A model generated the notes under the pieces. It was not told the DNA's origin and searched no databases. It saw nothing but the letters and a program-made list of their open reading frames with translations. Shown here piece by piece: positions 1 through 11,694 of a stretch of 64,000 nucleotides of DNA. Position numbers and translations under genes: made by a program. The stretch is from Vicia villosa. Its lineage: Eukaryota; Streptophyta; Magnoliopsida; Fabales; Fabaceae. The stretch is from the NCBI RefSeq assembly GCF_029867415.1, contig NC_081185.1, positions 86,415,251 through 86,479,250 on the forward strand, written 5' to 3'. The stretch's first letter is position 1. The number at the start of each line of letters is the position of its first letter.

Positions 1-540
1 TTGTTAACAACCTATAAAGGATTTAGGGTTAGACCCTTGATATTACCATATTTGTATGTTAAGAGAGGATACGAAACAACATTGTAGTCTGTGATGAATT
101 TCCAACTCCATTTATTCATCAAAGTCGTATTGAAGCATTCACATTTCTTGACTCCTAAGCCTGATTCACATATTCATTTACAAATTAAAGACCAAGCAAC
201 CCATTTTATTTTCCTCTTGTTTTCTTCTCCATTCCACATAAATACTTGTTGAATCTGAACTATCTCTTGGAGGGCAACTTTCAGAGCTTTAAAGAAAGAA
301 ATTTAATATAGAGGAATCAAATTCAATATAGAGTTTAAAAGAATAACATGTCCCCATAGTGAATTGAGTTTACCTTTCCAAGAAGCTAGCCGAATTCGAA
401 GCTTGAGAAAGATGGGATCCCAGATTGTTCGCTTTTTTGGATTGGCCCCAATTGGTAAACGAGAGAATGTGAAAGGAAAATGACTATTATCATAAGATAA
501 AGAAATATGAAGTTGCCCTAAAAAATTATACTTCAATGTA
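1..540 (-). pseudogene. LINE (non-LTR) reverse transcriptase, C-terminal fragment
   Basis: Read on the minus strand, 536 to 303 encodes a run containing LPIGANPKKRTIWDP, RLASWKGKLNSLWG and LLNSILNLIP. These match the conserved block at the C-terminal side of plant LINE reverse transcriptases. The similarity continues in other frames towards position 1 (FKALKVALQEIVQIQQ, MWNGEENKRKIKWVAW), with stops and frame changes between blocks. It is therefore a decayed, 5'-truncated copy that leaves the window on the left. The polymerase catalytic block (YADD-type) is not present here. No function is expected. Confidence 0.9.
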
Positions 541-640
541 GAAACCCAAGATTTTACTCTTATGGAAATTAACGTTTAGGCCAAAGACCAATTATGGATA
601 ATGATGTGATGTGAGGCTATGGTGGGTAATCATATGTATA
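541..640. other. Unassigned sequence
   Basis: No coding similarity, repeat structure or element end is recognised between the LINE fragment and the Tat-like LTR. Confidence 0.4.
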
Positions 641-1067
641 AGCGTTCTTTAAGCTTTTATAAATGACATGACTTTAGGGAACTTTTGGAACCTGTTCAGT
701 GCTGACCTAAGGCCTGGGACCCACTGCTTTGTACTGACTAAAGGACCTATAGATCGAGGCCAATTATCTAGCCTACTATGTCAGACCCACAGTATAAATA
801 CCTTCATAAAGGATTCCTAGGTACACAACTTCTAATCTCCATTTTGTACTATCAACTATCTTAAACCCTAAATTGACTTGGGCATTAGAGTGCTAACAAT
901 GGAGGTACCCTTATAGGTTCACCGTATTAGAGATCGTAAACAACGATTAATGGAACCACATCAAGACCGATATTTCGATCCATGATGTCATTGTGACGTA
1001 GTGTTTCAGAAGCTCCTCCTATCGCAGTTTTCGCAATCATCATCATTTCTAGTTTCGCAATGAAACA
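641..1067 (+). mobile_element. Tat-like Ty3/gypsy LTR, 3' part
   Basis: A TATA-like tataaata lies near 791. The segment reads like the promoter and R/U5 part of a Tat-group gypsy LTR (gacttgggcattagagtgct near 871) and ends in aaaca directly before a primer-binding site. The 5' end of the LTR is not defined; 641 is approximate. Confidence 0.6.
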
Positions 1068-1068
1068 A

Positions 1069-1082
1069 TGGCGCCGTCTATG
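1069..1082 (+). other. Primer-binding site, Tat-like element
   Basis: tggcgccgtctatg follows the LTR end by one base. TGGCGCCGT-type sites are usual in Tat/Ogre-like gypsy elements. This fixes the + orientation of the element. Confidence 0.65.
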
Positions 1083-1474
1083 TGAATCGACTACTAATTC
1101 CTATAATTTTACTAATTCCATGTTCCATCCTCATATGTGAGCTCTAAAGAGATCTTTGCCGAAGAAATCGAAGTTTGACGAAGCCGGAATCTTAGATCTG
1201 CGTCGTTTGGATCCAACAAACTCCGATTCGATAATGAAAAAGTAGAACGTCAATTCCGAGCCACCACGGAACGACGCCAACGGATGGCTCGTAACAGGCT
1301 CCAATATAGGACATCCCATTCGATTGAGGGCCTCTCCCTAAAAGCTTCCCTATTGGCAAGGCTTGCAACTCTCTCGAAAACTTTGAAATTAGTGAGTGTC
1401 ATGGCCTCTAGCAGATTTTAAGGTCTCACCAGATCCCAAAACGACACCCAAGATAACCACGCATCAACCCCTTC
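1083..1474 (+). mobile_element. Leader/gag remnant of the Tat-like element
   Basis: Sequence downstream of the PBS up to the insertion point of chromovirus E. No open reading frame of useful length remains; it is assigned by position only. Confidence 0.4.
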
Positions 1475-2569
1475 TGTGACACACTTTTTTTTTTCTTAGT
1501 TATTTAATTGGTTGATTTTCAATTATTTGGTGAAATGATGAATTATTAGTATTTATGCTAGTATATAATATAGTTGAATAATAATAATAATTATAATAAA
1601 TAATAATAATAATACCAGAATAATGTATTGTTAGTAATTCAGCCTATTCTAGTGTTAACATTAGAATTAGTGGGGGTATGATGTTAAGCCCATTAGTAGA
1701 AAAATAGTTAATGAAGAATCAATAAAAAATAAGAGGAAAAAGAGGGAATTAGAAAGATAGAGAAGTTTGGAGAATTAGAGAGAATGTGAAAGAGGAGAAG
1801 AACTCAATAGGCTAGGGCAAGGTTCCATTGAAAGAGTAGAGCACCTTCAATCCAAAGTTAAGGGTGGGGTTCTAACTCTATAACGAGTTGTATAATGATG
1901 GGGAATAGTAGTGATTAGATCCCCATAGTTGTAGGTTCTTGAGTTCTCACTTTTTGTTTTATGGGGTTTTATCTAATGATGAATTCTTGACGCGTGTTGT
2001 GTGTAATCGACGAAATTGATCTTGTTTTTGTGTGGTAGTTGAGGTATGTTGATAGCCACGGTAATTTGAGTTTTGATTGGGTACTGTTTCATGAGAATTG
2101 TGTTTTTGTAACTAGTATAAAAGGGTTTTCGCATTGTTTTCTTCTAAAATCGTAAAAATGTTTTTCATAGTAAGCAATCAATTTGCAGGAGGGAGAAATC
2201 GATTTGCACTGTCAAAGTTTGGGAAGATTTTCTTCTGCTACATGGAGCAATCGATTTGCAGCAGAGGAGCAATCAATTGCTCAACTTAAAAATTGTAAAA
2301 TTTCACTTCTGTTCAGTGAGCAATCGATTTGCATCAGGGTGCAATTGATTGCTTGACGCTAAAATTGTGAAAATACGCTACTGTAACAGGGTGCAATCGA
2401 TTTGCATGTTAGTGCAATTGATTGCGCACTGTTGGATACTAGTAGACAGTTATTGGATATAACTTATGCTTGTTGTATGTATTTTGTTATTATGCGATGG
2501 TAATATCGTTGTATGATTGATGCAATTGTTCTGTATGATGTGTTGTACGATGAAGATAACGATGGCTTG
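1475..2569 (+). mobile_element. Chromovirus E, 5' LTR, left part
   Basis: The LTR starts tgtgacacac and shares blocks with the LTR of chromovirus C (for example taagggtggggttct). It is interrupted at 2569 by solo LTR A and resumes at 25295. With the inserted DNA removed the LTR is about 1.9 kb. A 73-bp tandem array lies at 2172-2428. Confidence 0.75.
2172..2428. repeat. 73-bp tandem array of paired palindromes in LTR E
   Basis: Near-palindromes of the type gcaatcgatttgc begin at about 2172, 2245, 2318 and 2391, exactly 73 bp apart. Each is followed about 20 bp later by a second one (aaatcgatttgc, gcaatcaattgc or gcaattgattgc). That makes four units with two inverted-repeat motifs each. Confidence 0.85.
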
Positions 2570-4681
2570 TGTTGCACCCCAATTTTTGACCATTGAGATC
2601 CCACCATATCTTAAATATTAGGATCATCATTGTCATGCATTTATCATTTGCTAACCAAAATACAAAAAAAATTGTTGTTTGTTGCTTGTGTCTCAAGACA
2701 GGAGGCTGATCAAGGGGAAGCTAAGAAAATTAGGGTTTTGAAACCCACAAGGAAATTCAACATCCTTCTATGATTCAAAGGAATCTCTAATCAATACCAA
2801 GGTCCAGAGATGGGACAATGCAAGATCAATCACCTTCAAGATCATCAGAAGCACAAATTAGGGTTTTTGACCTAATTTCATTGAAGGGTTGACTTTTAAT
2901 CAGGAGATGGTTCCAAGACTCAAAATATGATTCAAAGGCATCCAAATCAACATTATAGTCCATCTATATCATTCATTTGAAGGGGGGGAGCTTGATTCAT
3001 TTGGAAATCACAAAACTGCAATTCATATAGAAAAACTCAATTGTGCAAGTCAACCTTTGACTTTTGAGAAAAATAGTCAACTATGGAATTTTAAGGATCC
3101 AAATCATCATTTCATGGACATTGAAGACAATTGATCAAAGAAAATTCAAAGAATTCATCAAGAATCAAAAAGTCAACAAAAAGTCAAATTAGGATTTTTA
3201 AGTGTATTTTGACCTAATTCATGGATCTCCAAATTTTGCTTACACACTCAAATATCTCCCAACATGAAAGTTGTTGATTTTGGCAAAACAAACAACTTAT
3301 CACATTGGAACCTTTTGCAAAAGATGATTATTTTGGGAGATATGGAATTAAGAAGATAAGTTTCAAAAGACTTAGAGAAATTTTCTAGTGTTTTGCTTGG
3401 ATTTTTTCTTAACTTTATGACCATTTTTCTCAATGATCCGAAAATAGTTTGAGGAAACTTTTAACTAGTGAATTGAAGTATGTATAAAGGGATTTCCAAA
3501 GAGCTAAGTAGCATGAAAATCCGTGGCTTGATCAAAGATATATGAATTTGTCAATAAGGCACCATGAACACTTGAAATGGAGCATTTTCATGAAGAACAT
3601 GAAGAACAAAGTCCAAAATTCATCCAAATCTGTGGGAATCTCTCAAGTACAGCCATTTTAACTTGTTCAAGAGGCCATAATCAGAAGATTACACATTCTT
3701 TTGAGCTATGGACCAAGTGTTTTATGCATTGTCCAAGTTTCATGCCATTTATGAACTAAAGTCTCCACTTCCATTTTGGAAAAGCTAGCTTTATGCACAA
3801 AGTCCACTCCTTGAGCCACTAAAATATCTCCTCTGCATCAAAAGCAAATTGAACACCACAAGAAATCTCTCCAAACTCAGAATAAAGTCATGGAAGCATG
3901 CTTGAACATGTACCTTGCCATTGGAACTCCAATTTTCTCATTTCTTCACAAACAAGCAAAGAAGTACAAAGTCACATGGGAGCTTCAAAACTCTGAAATT
4001 TTTCCTCTCACCATTTTCACTCGTGTGTTTTCTGGGCTTTTATGTTGGTTACCTTCTAAACATCATTTAGAAGCTATCCAAACACCGGTTTTGGATCTGT
4101 AACACCTAGAACCTTGATTTCTAGTCATAACTTTTCTTCCTTGTAGGTGAAATCGTGTTTGAGGTTGCAGGCACTTGTAGAACATTGTAAACATTCCTGA
4201 AGCTTCCTTGAAGGTTCCTGAAGGTGTCCAGATAATTGTAGTGTTCCCAAGTCCTCTCAAATCTTCTGCTCGACCTCATTTTCAGAGGTATGTAACTCAA
4301 CTTTGAGCTTCCTTGAATAGAGCTCAATTCATGCAGTTCTTGATACCAAAATGCTCGTTTTGACACACTAATTAATATCCCTAAGGTTTTGATCATTGAT
4401 TGTTTACATTAAGAGTTTGATTTTAAATTTCAGTTTTAGGGTTCATACCTATTTTCGGAAGATTCTTGAGTTTGAGTGAATTTAAATTAATGTTAGCTAC
4501 ATGATTGAATTCGTGGTAAACAATGGATTGAAATGCATCTTTACTTTTATCAATTTGGTTAAGATTTGAAGGATTTGTGTTTTGGCCATGGATGATGTTG
4601 TTGTTCTTCTCCAATGAAGAAGATGAAGTTGCTGGGAATTTCATATTCCATTTAGCGCGCTTTTTTAAAATATATTGAATG
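2570..4681 (+). mobile_element. Solo LTR A, left segment
   Basis: Non-coding, AT-rich LTR sequence with many direct short words (gaccta, agggttttga). The short reading frames here (for example near 3577 and 3890) have no recognisable similarity. Confidence 0.8.
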
Positions 4682-5911
4682 GTAGTTGTAATACGGTGAA
4701 CTGACTTTTTATATTTAAGCAAGCAATGTTGCGGTAAGCAAGAGTCGCCACCGAATTTTATTTTATCCAATTTAAAGAAAGGCTAAAAGAACAGAAAAAG
4801 AACCTTTTTGAAAAAAGACTGAGTTCGGGGGGTAGATTATACAAAGGGAAGGTTTAAAGCACCCTTTGTATCCATGGTTATCCATGGGCTCTTAATTTCT
4901 TAGCTCACTTTGAAATGTTTGAAAATGTTAAGGACTTTAGCTTGTAAAATAAGCGTAGCCTTTTGAAGGTTTTTGAAAAAAGGAGAGTTTGAATTTAAAC
5001 CAGAGCAAGCAATTAAGGAGCAATTACCCTAAAATTTAAAAGTTTCTGTTCTTTTAGCTTTTCAGGGCTATCCATACCATAGGAGGGTAGGAAGTCCTTT
5101 TAATGGATGTAAAGGGTCATCGAGATTATCGTTCGCCATAAGACTGACCCTGCCATAAAGAGGGAAGGTAGTCTAAGGGAAGGATAAAATAGTCATTTTT
5201 AGCAACCAATGAGGATACCTCAGCAATCGAAAGGGACTATCATCATTATATCGTAGGCAACCTCGAGGAACAAGATCATATGACCGAAGGCAACATTGAA
5301 GGGATTTATGATCTTTTAGTGATGATAATGAACTGAGGGCAACATTTGCTGAGGCATCCTCGTATCCGAGGGACTTGACTATTTTTCAATTCACAAGGCA
5401 ACAGGCAACAAGGCAACAAGAGGAATAACCTTAAAGGTGTGTGGGTGCACAATCACGTGGTTGATCAAGATATATTTATTTTATAAATTAGTTATTCTAA
5501 ATTCAATTCAAGGTTTTCACGCCCTAAATTACTAACCACGCAATCAATCATACAAAAAATAAGGCAGAAAGAATAAAATCCTACGCTATTAAAATAAACA
5601 CCTGCGGGGAAGGGGAAATAAAAGGCAAAAACAATTTGTGGGTAAACCACTAGAAATAATTAAGTAGATGATACCCTGCAATGATAACAAAAATAGACTC
5701 GTGGGCAAACCACAAGAAAATAATATCATAACCCTGCAAGACAATTTAAACAATAATAGTAAAAGGGCAAACAATAATTGGCAGGAAATAAATCAGGGTT
5801 AGAAGATAAGATAAACAAAAACGATTGGAAAATAAATTAATGGCCAAAAAGGTTTAAGGGCAGGAAACCTAGACCTACACTTAATGGACAACATCTACCT
5901 AAGACCCCTAC

Positions 5912-8451
5912 TGTAACACCCCCATTTTATTCGCTATTATTTTAGTAATTATATTGTTTGGCATTTTTAATAATTCTTTATTTATTTAGTTATTATGTGA
6001 TATAATAATTATTTAAGTATTTAATTATGAGTGTGTGTTTGTGTTATTTGGCTTAATTGAGTAATTAGAGAGATATAACTAAATGAGCCTAAGTGATAGA
6101 AACATAATGGATGGATTGGTGGGTTAAGCCCAATTGACATAAGTGAGATAGTAAGAGAAGGTTAGGGTTTTAGAGGTTAATATTTTCATTTGGGGGAAAA
6201 GATAGGAAGAAGAGAAAAGACGCAAAAGGGAAGAGAACAATGGTGGAAGAGAAAAGCTAGAAGAAACCTCATTTTCGCAGCTATGTTTCAGCAAAGAGTC
6301 ACCTTAGCAAAACGGACGTATCTCTCAATCCAACCATTGAATCGTTGCGGTACTTGGACACAACGTTCCTGACTCATAGAGGTAAGTTCTGACCGGAGCG
6401 ATTTTGAGTTTGAGGATTTTAAGTTCGTCTGATAAGCTGATTTCCGAACTGGTTTTTAGGTGTGTCTCTAAATTATGTTTGAAGGATTTATTTTGGAGAA
6501 AAGCTTAGAGCTATGGTGAAAGAGTCCATATTTGCCAAGGTAAGGGTGGGGTTCTTTCATGCTAAAGGGTTGTATGATAGTATGTTATGGTGGGTTTGAT
6601 TCTATACTTTGATATCCATGTCCTTCTATGTTGCAATTTTGGGTATTTGATGATTTGTTGGAATGTGATGATATAAATGTGATAAGTTGTGTGCAATTGA
6701 CAATCTATGTGTATTAGAATGTTGTGTTTGTTGTGGGTAAACCATTGATAGTGAAATAATGAGTTTTGGTTGTAGAATTGGAAAATAATGGAATAGAAAT
6801 ATAATAGTTGAATTGAAATTAATATAGTTTGATTATTAATTGGATAATTAAATTATTAGTTGAATTAATTCCAATAAGCCTATGTGATTGGAATATACTT
6901 GGACTTGGACCAATTATTCGATTTATCGGTAAATTACGATATTTTGAGAAATTGACCGTTATTGTGATTTGGTTGAATATTCAAGTTGAGAATAATATAT
7001 TATTATGCCAATGATGTTGTTTTGATAATTAACATTATTTCTACTTGATTTAGTTGATGATTAAAAGTCGATTTGATTTACTTGACATATTGGCATATTG
7101 AGATTATTTTGAGAATTGACCAAAAATTGTGATTTCGGTTTGGATGTCTTTGTTGCGAGTAATATTGTGATTGCCAATATGATTATTATTGTGCATTGTT
7201 ATGTGATTAACCTTATGGTATGAATCCTAGCTAATTGTCGTTAGTTTAGTAGATTATGATGATAATTGTGATGACCGTGTTAATATGTGAAATTGAGTAA
7301 TTGTGCCAATGTGCCGAAACATGATGATAATTGCAATGATCTTGATGATATGCGAATTGTATATTTGTGACGATTTTGTGAATACGTGATGTTGCATATA
7401 TTTGTGAGGACGATTTTGTGACTAAGTGAAGATGAAATATTATAGTGACGTGAATTACCTCGAATAAATGGTAATGTGATTGTGATATAAGCTTATGCCT
7501 TATGACGATACGTGATTTTGATGAGTATGTTGTGGTGTCTTGTTTGTCGAGTTACATTCCATATGCATACTCTGTGACGGCCTGAAAACTATGGCAAACA
7601 TGACGGCCTGAAAACTATGGCAAACATGACGGGCTAAATGGCAATTGGTGACGGGGGCTGAAGCTCCGATTGGTACCACATACATATGCATAGTTCGAGT
7701 CGCATTCGAGTTTGTATACCGAGTTGCATTCGATTCATTGTTATGATGTGTGGATGCATAGTTTGTGAAGTTGAATTCATTTGATATTTATTATTGATGT
7801 GTTGTAGATATGATGTACGTGAAATATGATGAGACTGTGAATATATATGTATTAATGATATATGTGTATAAGTTGGAATATATGATCCATGTTGTTGTCG
7901 TGATGCAAATTGCTTATATTGAGAAGTGGTGAATTGTGTATGATATTATCTTGCTATATCTATTATCATACTTTCCTTTATACTGTTTGATATCTCACCC
8001 CTTCTGCTGATGTTTCCCCTACCATGGGAAATGGGCAGGTACTCAAGTATATCTATGGAAGTTTGTAGCTTCATCGTGTCCAGTTGGTGTGTCGCTCTGA
8101 TACGTAGCACTTGGGGGGTTGTCTATACTGTTGTTTCTATGTTGTTCATGTTTTAGTTATTGAGTTCCAAATTGGATAATGAGAAGTACTATGATGTTTG
8201 AAGTTGTTTCCAATTAAATAATATGATTTGTTTATAAAGTCGAATGTTATGATTCCGCTGCATATTAAAATGAAGTTGGTTTGTCTAAGAGCTGTTATAA
8301 GTTGTTTTGTGCTTCTCTGAGATTAAAGTGCTATGTATCTGTTTATGAGTTGTTATATGAAGTAAGTGTGATATCCCAAATGCTTGTTGATAGTTTTTAA
8401 AATACTCTGATTTCTCGCATGATATTTTTGGGTAGTATTTGGGGTGTTACA
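5912..8451 (+). mobile_element. Chromovirus C 5' LTR
   Basis: 2540 bp, tgtaacaccccc...ggggtgttaca. Comparison of the first 785 bp with the other LTR shows about 11 differences by eye (near 1.4%). It contains a 26-bp tandem duplication (gacggcctgaaaactatggc...) at about 7576-7627. Confidence 0.93.
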
Positions 8452-8455
8452 TTAG

Positions 8456-8467
8456 TGGCATCAGAGC
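8456..8467 (+). other. Primer-binding site of C
   Basis: tggcatcagagc, one base off the usual initiator-methionine tRNA site TGGTATCAGAGC, four bases after the LTR end. Confidence 0.8.
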
Positions 8468-9405
8468 AGGTCGATCCGTCCGGCCAAGTTGTCGAGTCAG
8501 TTGAGTTGTGTGACAGTTGAATGCTGTTAGTGTTTTATTCCTTAGTACGCGACATGTGTGTGAAGCACTGTTGGTACTTGTTCGTTTTGCTGCAGGGTTA
8601 GTTTGAGCGAAGTGGGGGAGAAGCTGTGCTTCTCGGATATGTTTCAGTTGTAAGTTGTTGGTGCAATATATTGCTTAAGGAGACAGAGCAAGCAATGTAG
8701 AAGTTTGTTGGTTTCCGAATTCGAAGGTAACATGGATTTAAGATTTTGGTTGTTTAACAAGTCGGAACGTCTTGGAATAAGGATAATTGTTATAAGATGG
8801 AATTTAGGAAGTTTCCATATTCAGCATTATTGGTGGACTGTGAAGTTATCAGTTTAAGTAACCGTTGCGTAGGATGTTGACGTAAGAATAATGATTAAGC
8901 GACAGATTGCGGTAGACCTTATCAAGGGATCCTTGGCAAGAGATTGGAAAAGTTGTCAAAGTTGTTGGAACGTTCAAGTCGGAGTTAGAAATGCGAAGGG
9001 ACGAGTATGATTCCAATAATAAAAAGTGTTGATAATGGTGTAAAGGAATTCTGTTCTAATGTTATCACAAGGTGTGAGTTAGCATGTTCATATGATTTTG
9101 GGAGTTATTGAAGTATGGTACTTTTGGTGACGTAAAGGATTCTATTACAGTTGAGTAACGATGGTTTACGCTACCATTATGGTTGTCGGCTATCTATTGA
9201 CAAATTGAGGAACTGATCACCCTTAATCTCTTGTTGATAGTTGACGGAATCGTATTGGAATGGGATAAACTTATCTTAACAGCTTGATAATATTGGAAGT
9301 GAATGACTCTGTGCAAGATGGTGCGATGTTGTTTAGGTTGTTTGCAACTTTGGATGTTCATGAGGAAAGGATGATTGAGGAATTGTCGATAGTTGGCGCA
9401 TTTGC
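8468..9405 (+). pseudogene. Chromovirus C internal region, gag/protease position
   Basis: This is where gag and protease should lie. All frames are broken by stops and I cannot recognise conserved gag or protease motifs. It is assigned by position between PBS and the RT fragment. Confidence 0.5.
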
Positions 9406-9634
9406 ATAGGTGTTTCCTGAAGATGTAAGTGATTTACCGCCGAAAGTAAAAGTTGAGTTTTCGATCGATTTAGTTCCTGGAACTAGTCCTGTATCGATGG
9501 CTCCATATAGGATGTCTGCTTCTGATGTTGAAAGAGTTGAAGAGTCAAATTGAAGATTTGTTTGAGGAGAGGTTGATTCGTTCGAGTGTGTCGTCGTGAG
9601 GGGCATCTGTTTTTGTTGGTTAAGAAGAAGGAAG
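9406..9634 (+). pseudogene. Chromovirus C reverse transcriptase, N-terminal piece
   Basis: Translation shows [31 protein letters not shown] and, in a shifted frame, [15 protein letters not shown]. This is the chromovirus/Del RT N-terminal block. A tgg-to-tga change and frameshifts break it. The following polymerase core with its two aspartates is missing: the sequence jumps at about 9640 directly into RNase H, so an internal deletion removed the catalytic region. Confidence 0.85.
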
Positions 9635-9639
9635 AATTT

Positions 9640-9956
9640 GCAAGGCTTTGTGTTGAAGCAAAAAGGACAAGTTGTAGCTTATGCTTCAAGGCAACTTAAG
9701 TTTCATGAGAGGAATTATCTGACACAAGATTTTGAGTTGGCCGCCGTTGTTTTTGTTTTAAAACTTTGAAGGCACTACTTATTTGGATCGAGATTTGATG
9801 TGTATAGTGACTACAAGAGTTTGAAGTATTTGCTTGATCAGAAAGAGTTAAATATGAGACAGAGAAGATGGTTGGAATTCTTGAAGGACAAGGATTTTGG
9901 TTTGAATTACCATCCGATAGAAGCGAACGTTGTAGCCAATGCATTGAGTAGGAAAT
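9640..9956 (+). pseudogene. Chromovirus C RNase H fragment
   Basis: Conserved blocks [46 protein letters not shown] and [10 protein letters not shown] are readable in order. A stop replaces the tryptophan expected before RHYLFG. This is the normal C-terminal part of chromovirus RT-RNase H; it leads towards integrase after about 250 bp of decayed linker. Confidence 0.88.
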
Positions 9957-10204
9957 AATTGCATATGTCTATGTTGATGATTCAAGAATTGGAATTGTTG
10001 GAATATTTTGAGATTTAAGTTTGGTATGTTGAAGCTAACTTGTGGTATTCTTGATGAGATTAGAGAAGGTCAGAAATTGGATTTGAAATTGGTTGACAAG
10101 ATGACATTGATTGATCGAGGATAAGGTGATAATTTTTGGATTAATGAGAACGGTGTCATGAGATGTCGTGATTGAATTTGTATTCCTGATGTTTCAGATT
10201 TGAA

Positions 10205-10750
10205 AAAGAGAATTTTTGGATGAAGGGCATCGAAGTGGTTGAGTAGTTATCGTGGTGCTACAAAGATGTCTCAAGACTTGAGAAAGTTATTTTGGTGGCG
10301 AGGTATGAAGAAGGATATTGCGGAATTTGTGTATTCGTGTTTGACTTGTCAGAAGTCAAAGATTGAACATCAGAAACCGTCTGGTTTGATGCAACCGTTG
10401 TCCATTCTTGAGTGGAAGTGGGATAGCATTTCTATGGAATTTGTTTTGGGTTTGTCGAGGACATCGAGTAATTGTGAGGCAATTTGGGTCATTGTAGATG
10501 GATTGACGAATTTTGCTCACTCTATTTCGATAAGCATGGATTATCTGATGGAAAGAGTTGCAAAGTTATATTTTAAAAAGATTGTGAATTGGCATGGTAT
10601 TCTGTCGAGTGTTGTTTCTGATAGAGATCTGAAGTTTACTTCTAGATTTTGGAAAGTTTTGCAGAGTGATTTGATTATTAAGTTGTACTTGAGTTCTGTT
10701 TATCATCCGCAAGCTGATGGTCAAACGGAGAAGACAATTGAGTAGCTTGA
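10205..10750 (+). pseudogene. Chromovirus C integrase (zinc finger and catalytic core)
   Basis: The longest open piece (10239-10745, 168 residues) contains SCLTCQK (cysteines of the HHCC finger), the catalytic-core block with VSDRD and the late HPQADGQTEKTIE block, in normal order. The histidine half of the finger lies just upstream in another frame. A tag stop follows TIE, and the C-terminal part (ALYGRKCGTPL-like, near 10775) is out of frame and shortened. The enzyme would insert retroviral-type cDNA into chromatin, but this copy is broken. Confidence 0.9.
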
Positions 10751-10896
10751 GGGTCTTTTGAGAGCTTGTATTTTGAAGCTTTGTATGGTCGAAAGTGTGG
10801 AACGCCTTTGTGTTCGTGTGAGTGTGGAGAGAGTAAGTGTAGTTTTGGCGATGAGATGGTTGTGTCGATTGTATTTTCGAGGACGAAAATATTCTA

Positions 10897-10909
10897 AGTG
10901 GGGGAGAGT
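10897..10909 (+). other. Polypurine tract of C
   Basis: agtgggggagagt immediately before the 3' LTR start at 10910; primer for plus-strand DNA synthesis. Confidence 0.85.
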
Positions 10910-11694
10910 TGTAACACCCCCATTTTATTCGCTATTATTTTAGTAATTATATTGTTTGGCATTTTTAATAATTCTTTATTTATTTAGTTATTATGTGATA
11001 TAATAATTATTTAAGTATTTAATTATGAGTGTGTGTTTGTGTTATTTGGCTTAATTGAGTAATTAGAGAGATATAACTAAATGAGCCTAAGTGATAGAAA
11101 CATAAGGGATGGATTGGTGGGTTAAGCCCAATTGACATAAGTGAGATAGTAAGAGAAGGTTAGGATTTTAGAGGTTAATATTTTCATTTGGGGGAAAAGA
11201 TAGGAAGAAGAGAAAAGAGGCAAAAGGGAAGAGAACAATGGTGGAAGAGAAAAGCTAGAAGAAACCCCATTTTCGCAGCTATGTTTCAGCAAAGAGTCAC
11301 CTTAGCAAAACGGACGTATCTCTCAATCCAACCGTTGGATCGATGTGGTACTTGGACACAACGTTCCTGACTCATAGAGGTAAGTTCTGACCGGAGCGAT
11401 TTTGAGTTTGAGGGTTTTAAGTTCGTCTGATAAGCTGATTTCCGAACTGGTTTTTAGGTGTGTCTCTAAATTATGTTTGAAGGATTTATTTTGGAGAAAA
11501 GCTTAGAGCTATGGTGAAAGAGTCCATATTTGCCAAGGTAAGGGTGGGGTTCTTTCATGCTAAAGGGTTGTATGATAGTATGTTATGGTGGGTTTGATTC
11601 TATACTTTGATATCCATGTTCTTCTATGTTGTAATTTTGGGTATTTGATGATTTGTTGGAATGTGATGATATAAATGTGATAAGTTGTGTGCAA
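10910..11694 (+). mobile_element. Chromovirus C 3' LTR, left part
   Basis: Matches 5912-6696 with few changes, then is cut by copia D. The last five bases, tgcaa, are the target duplication of D. Confidence 0.93.
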
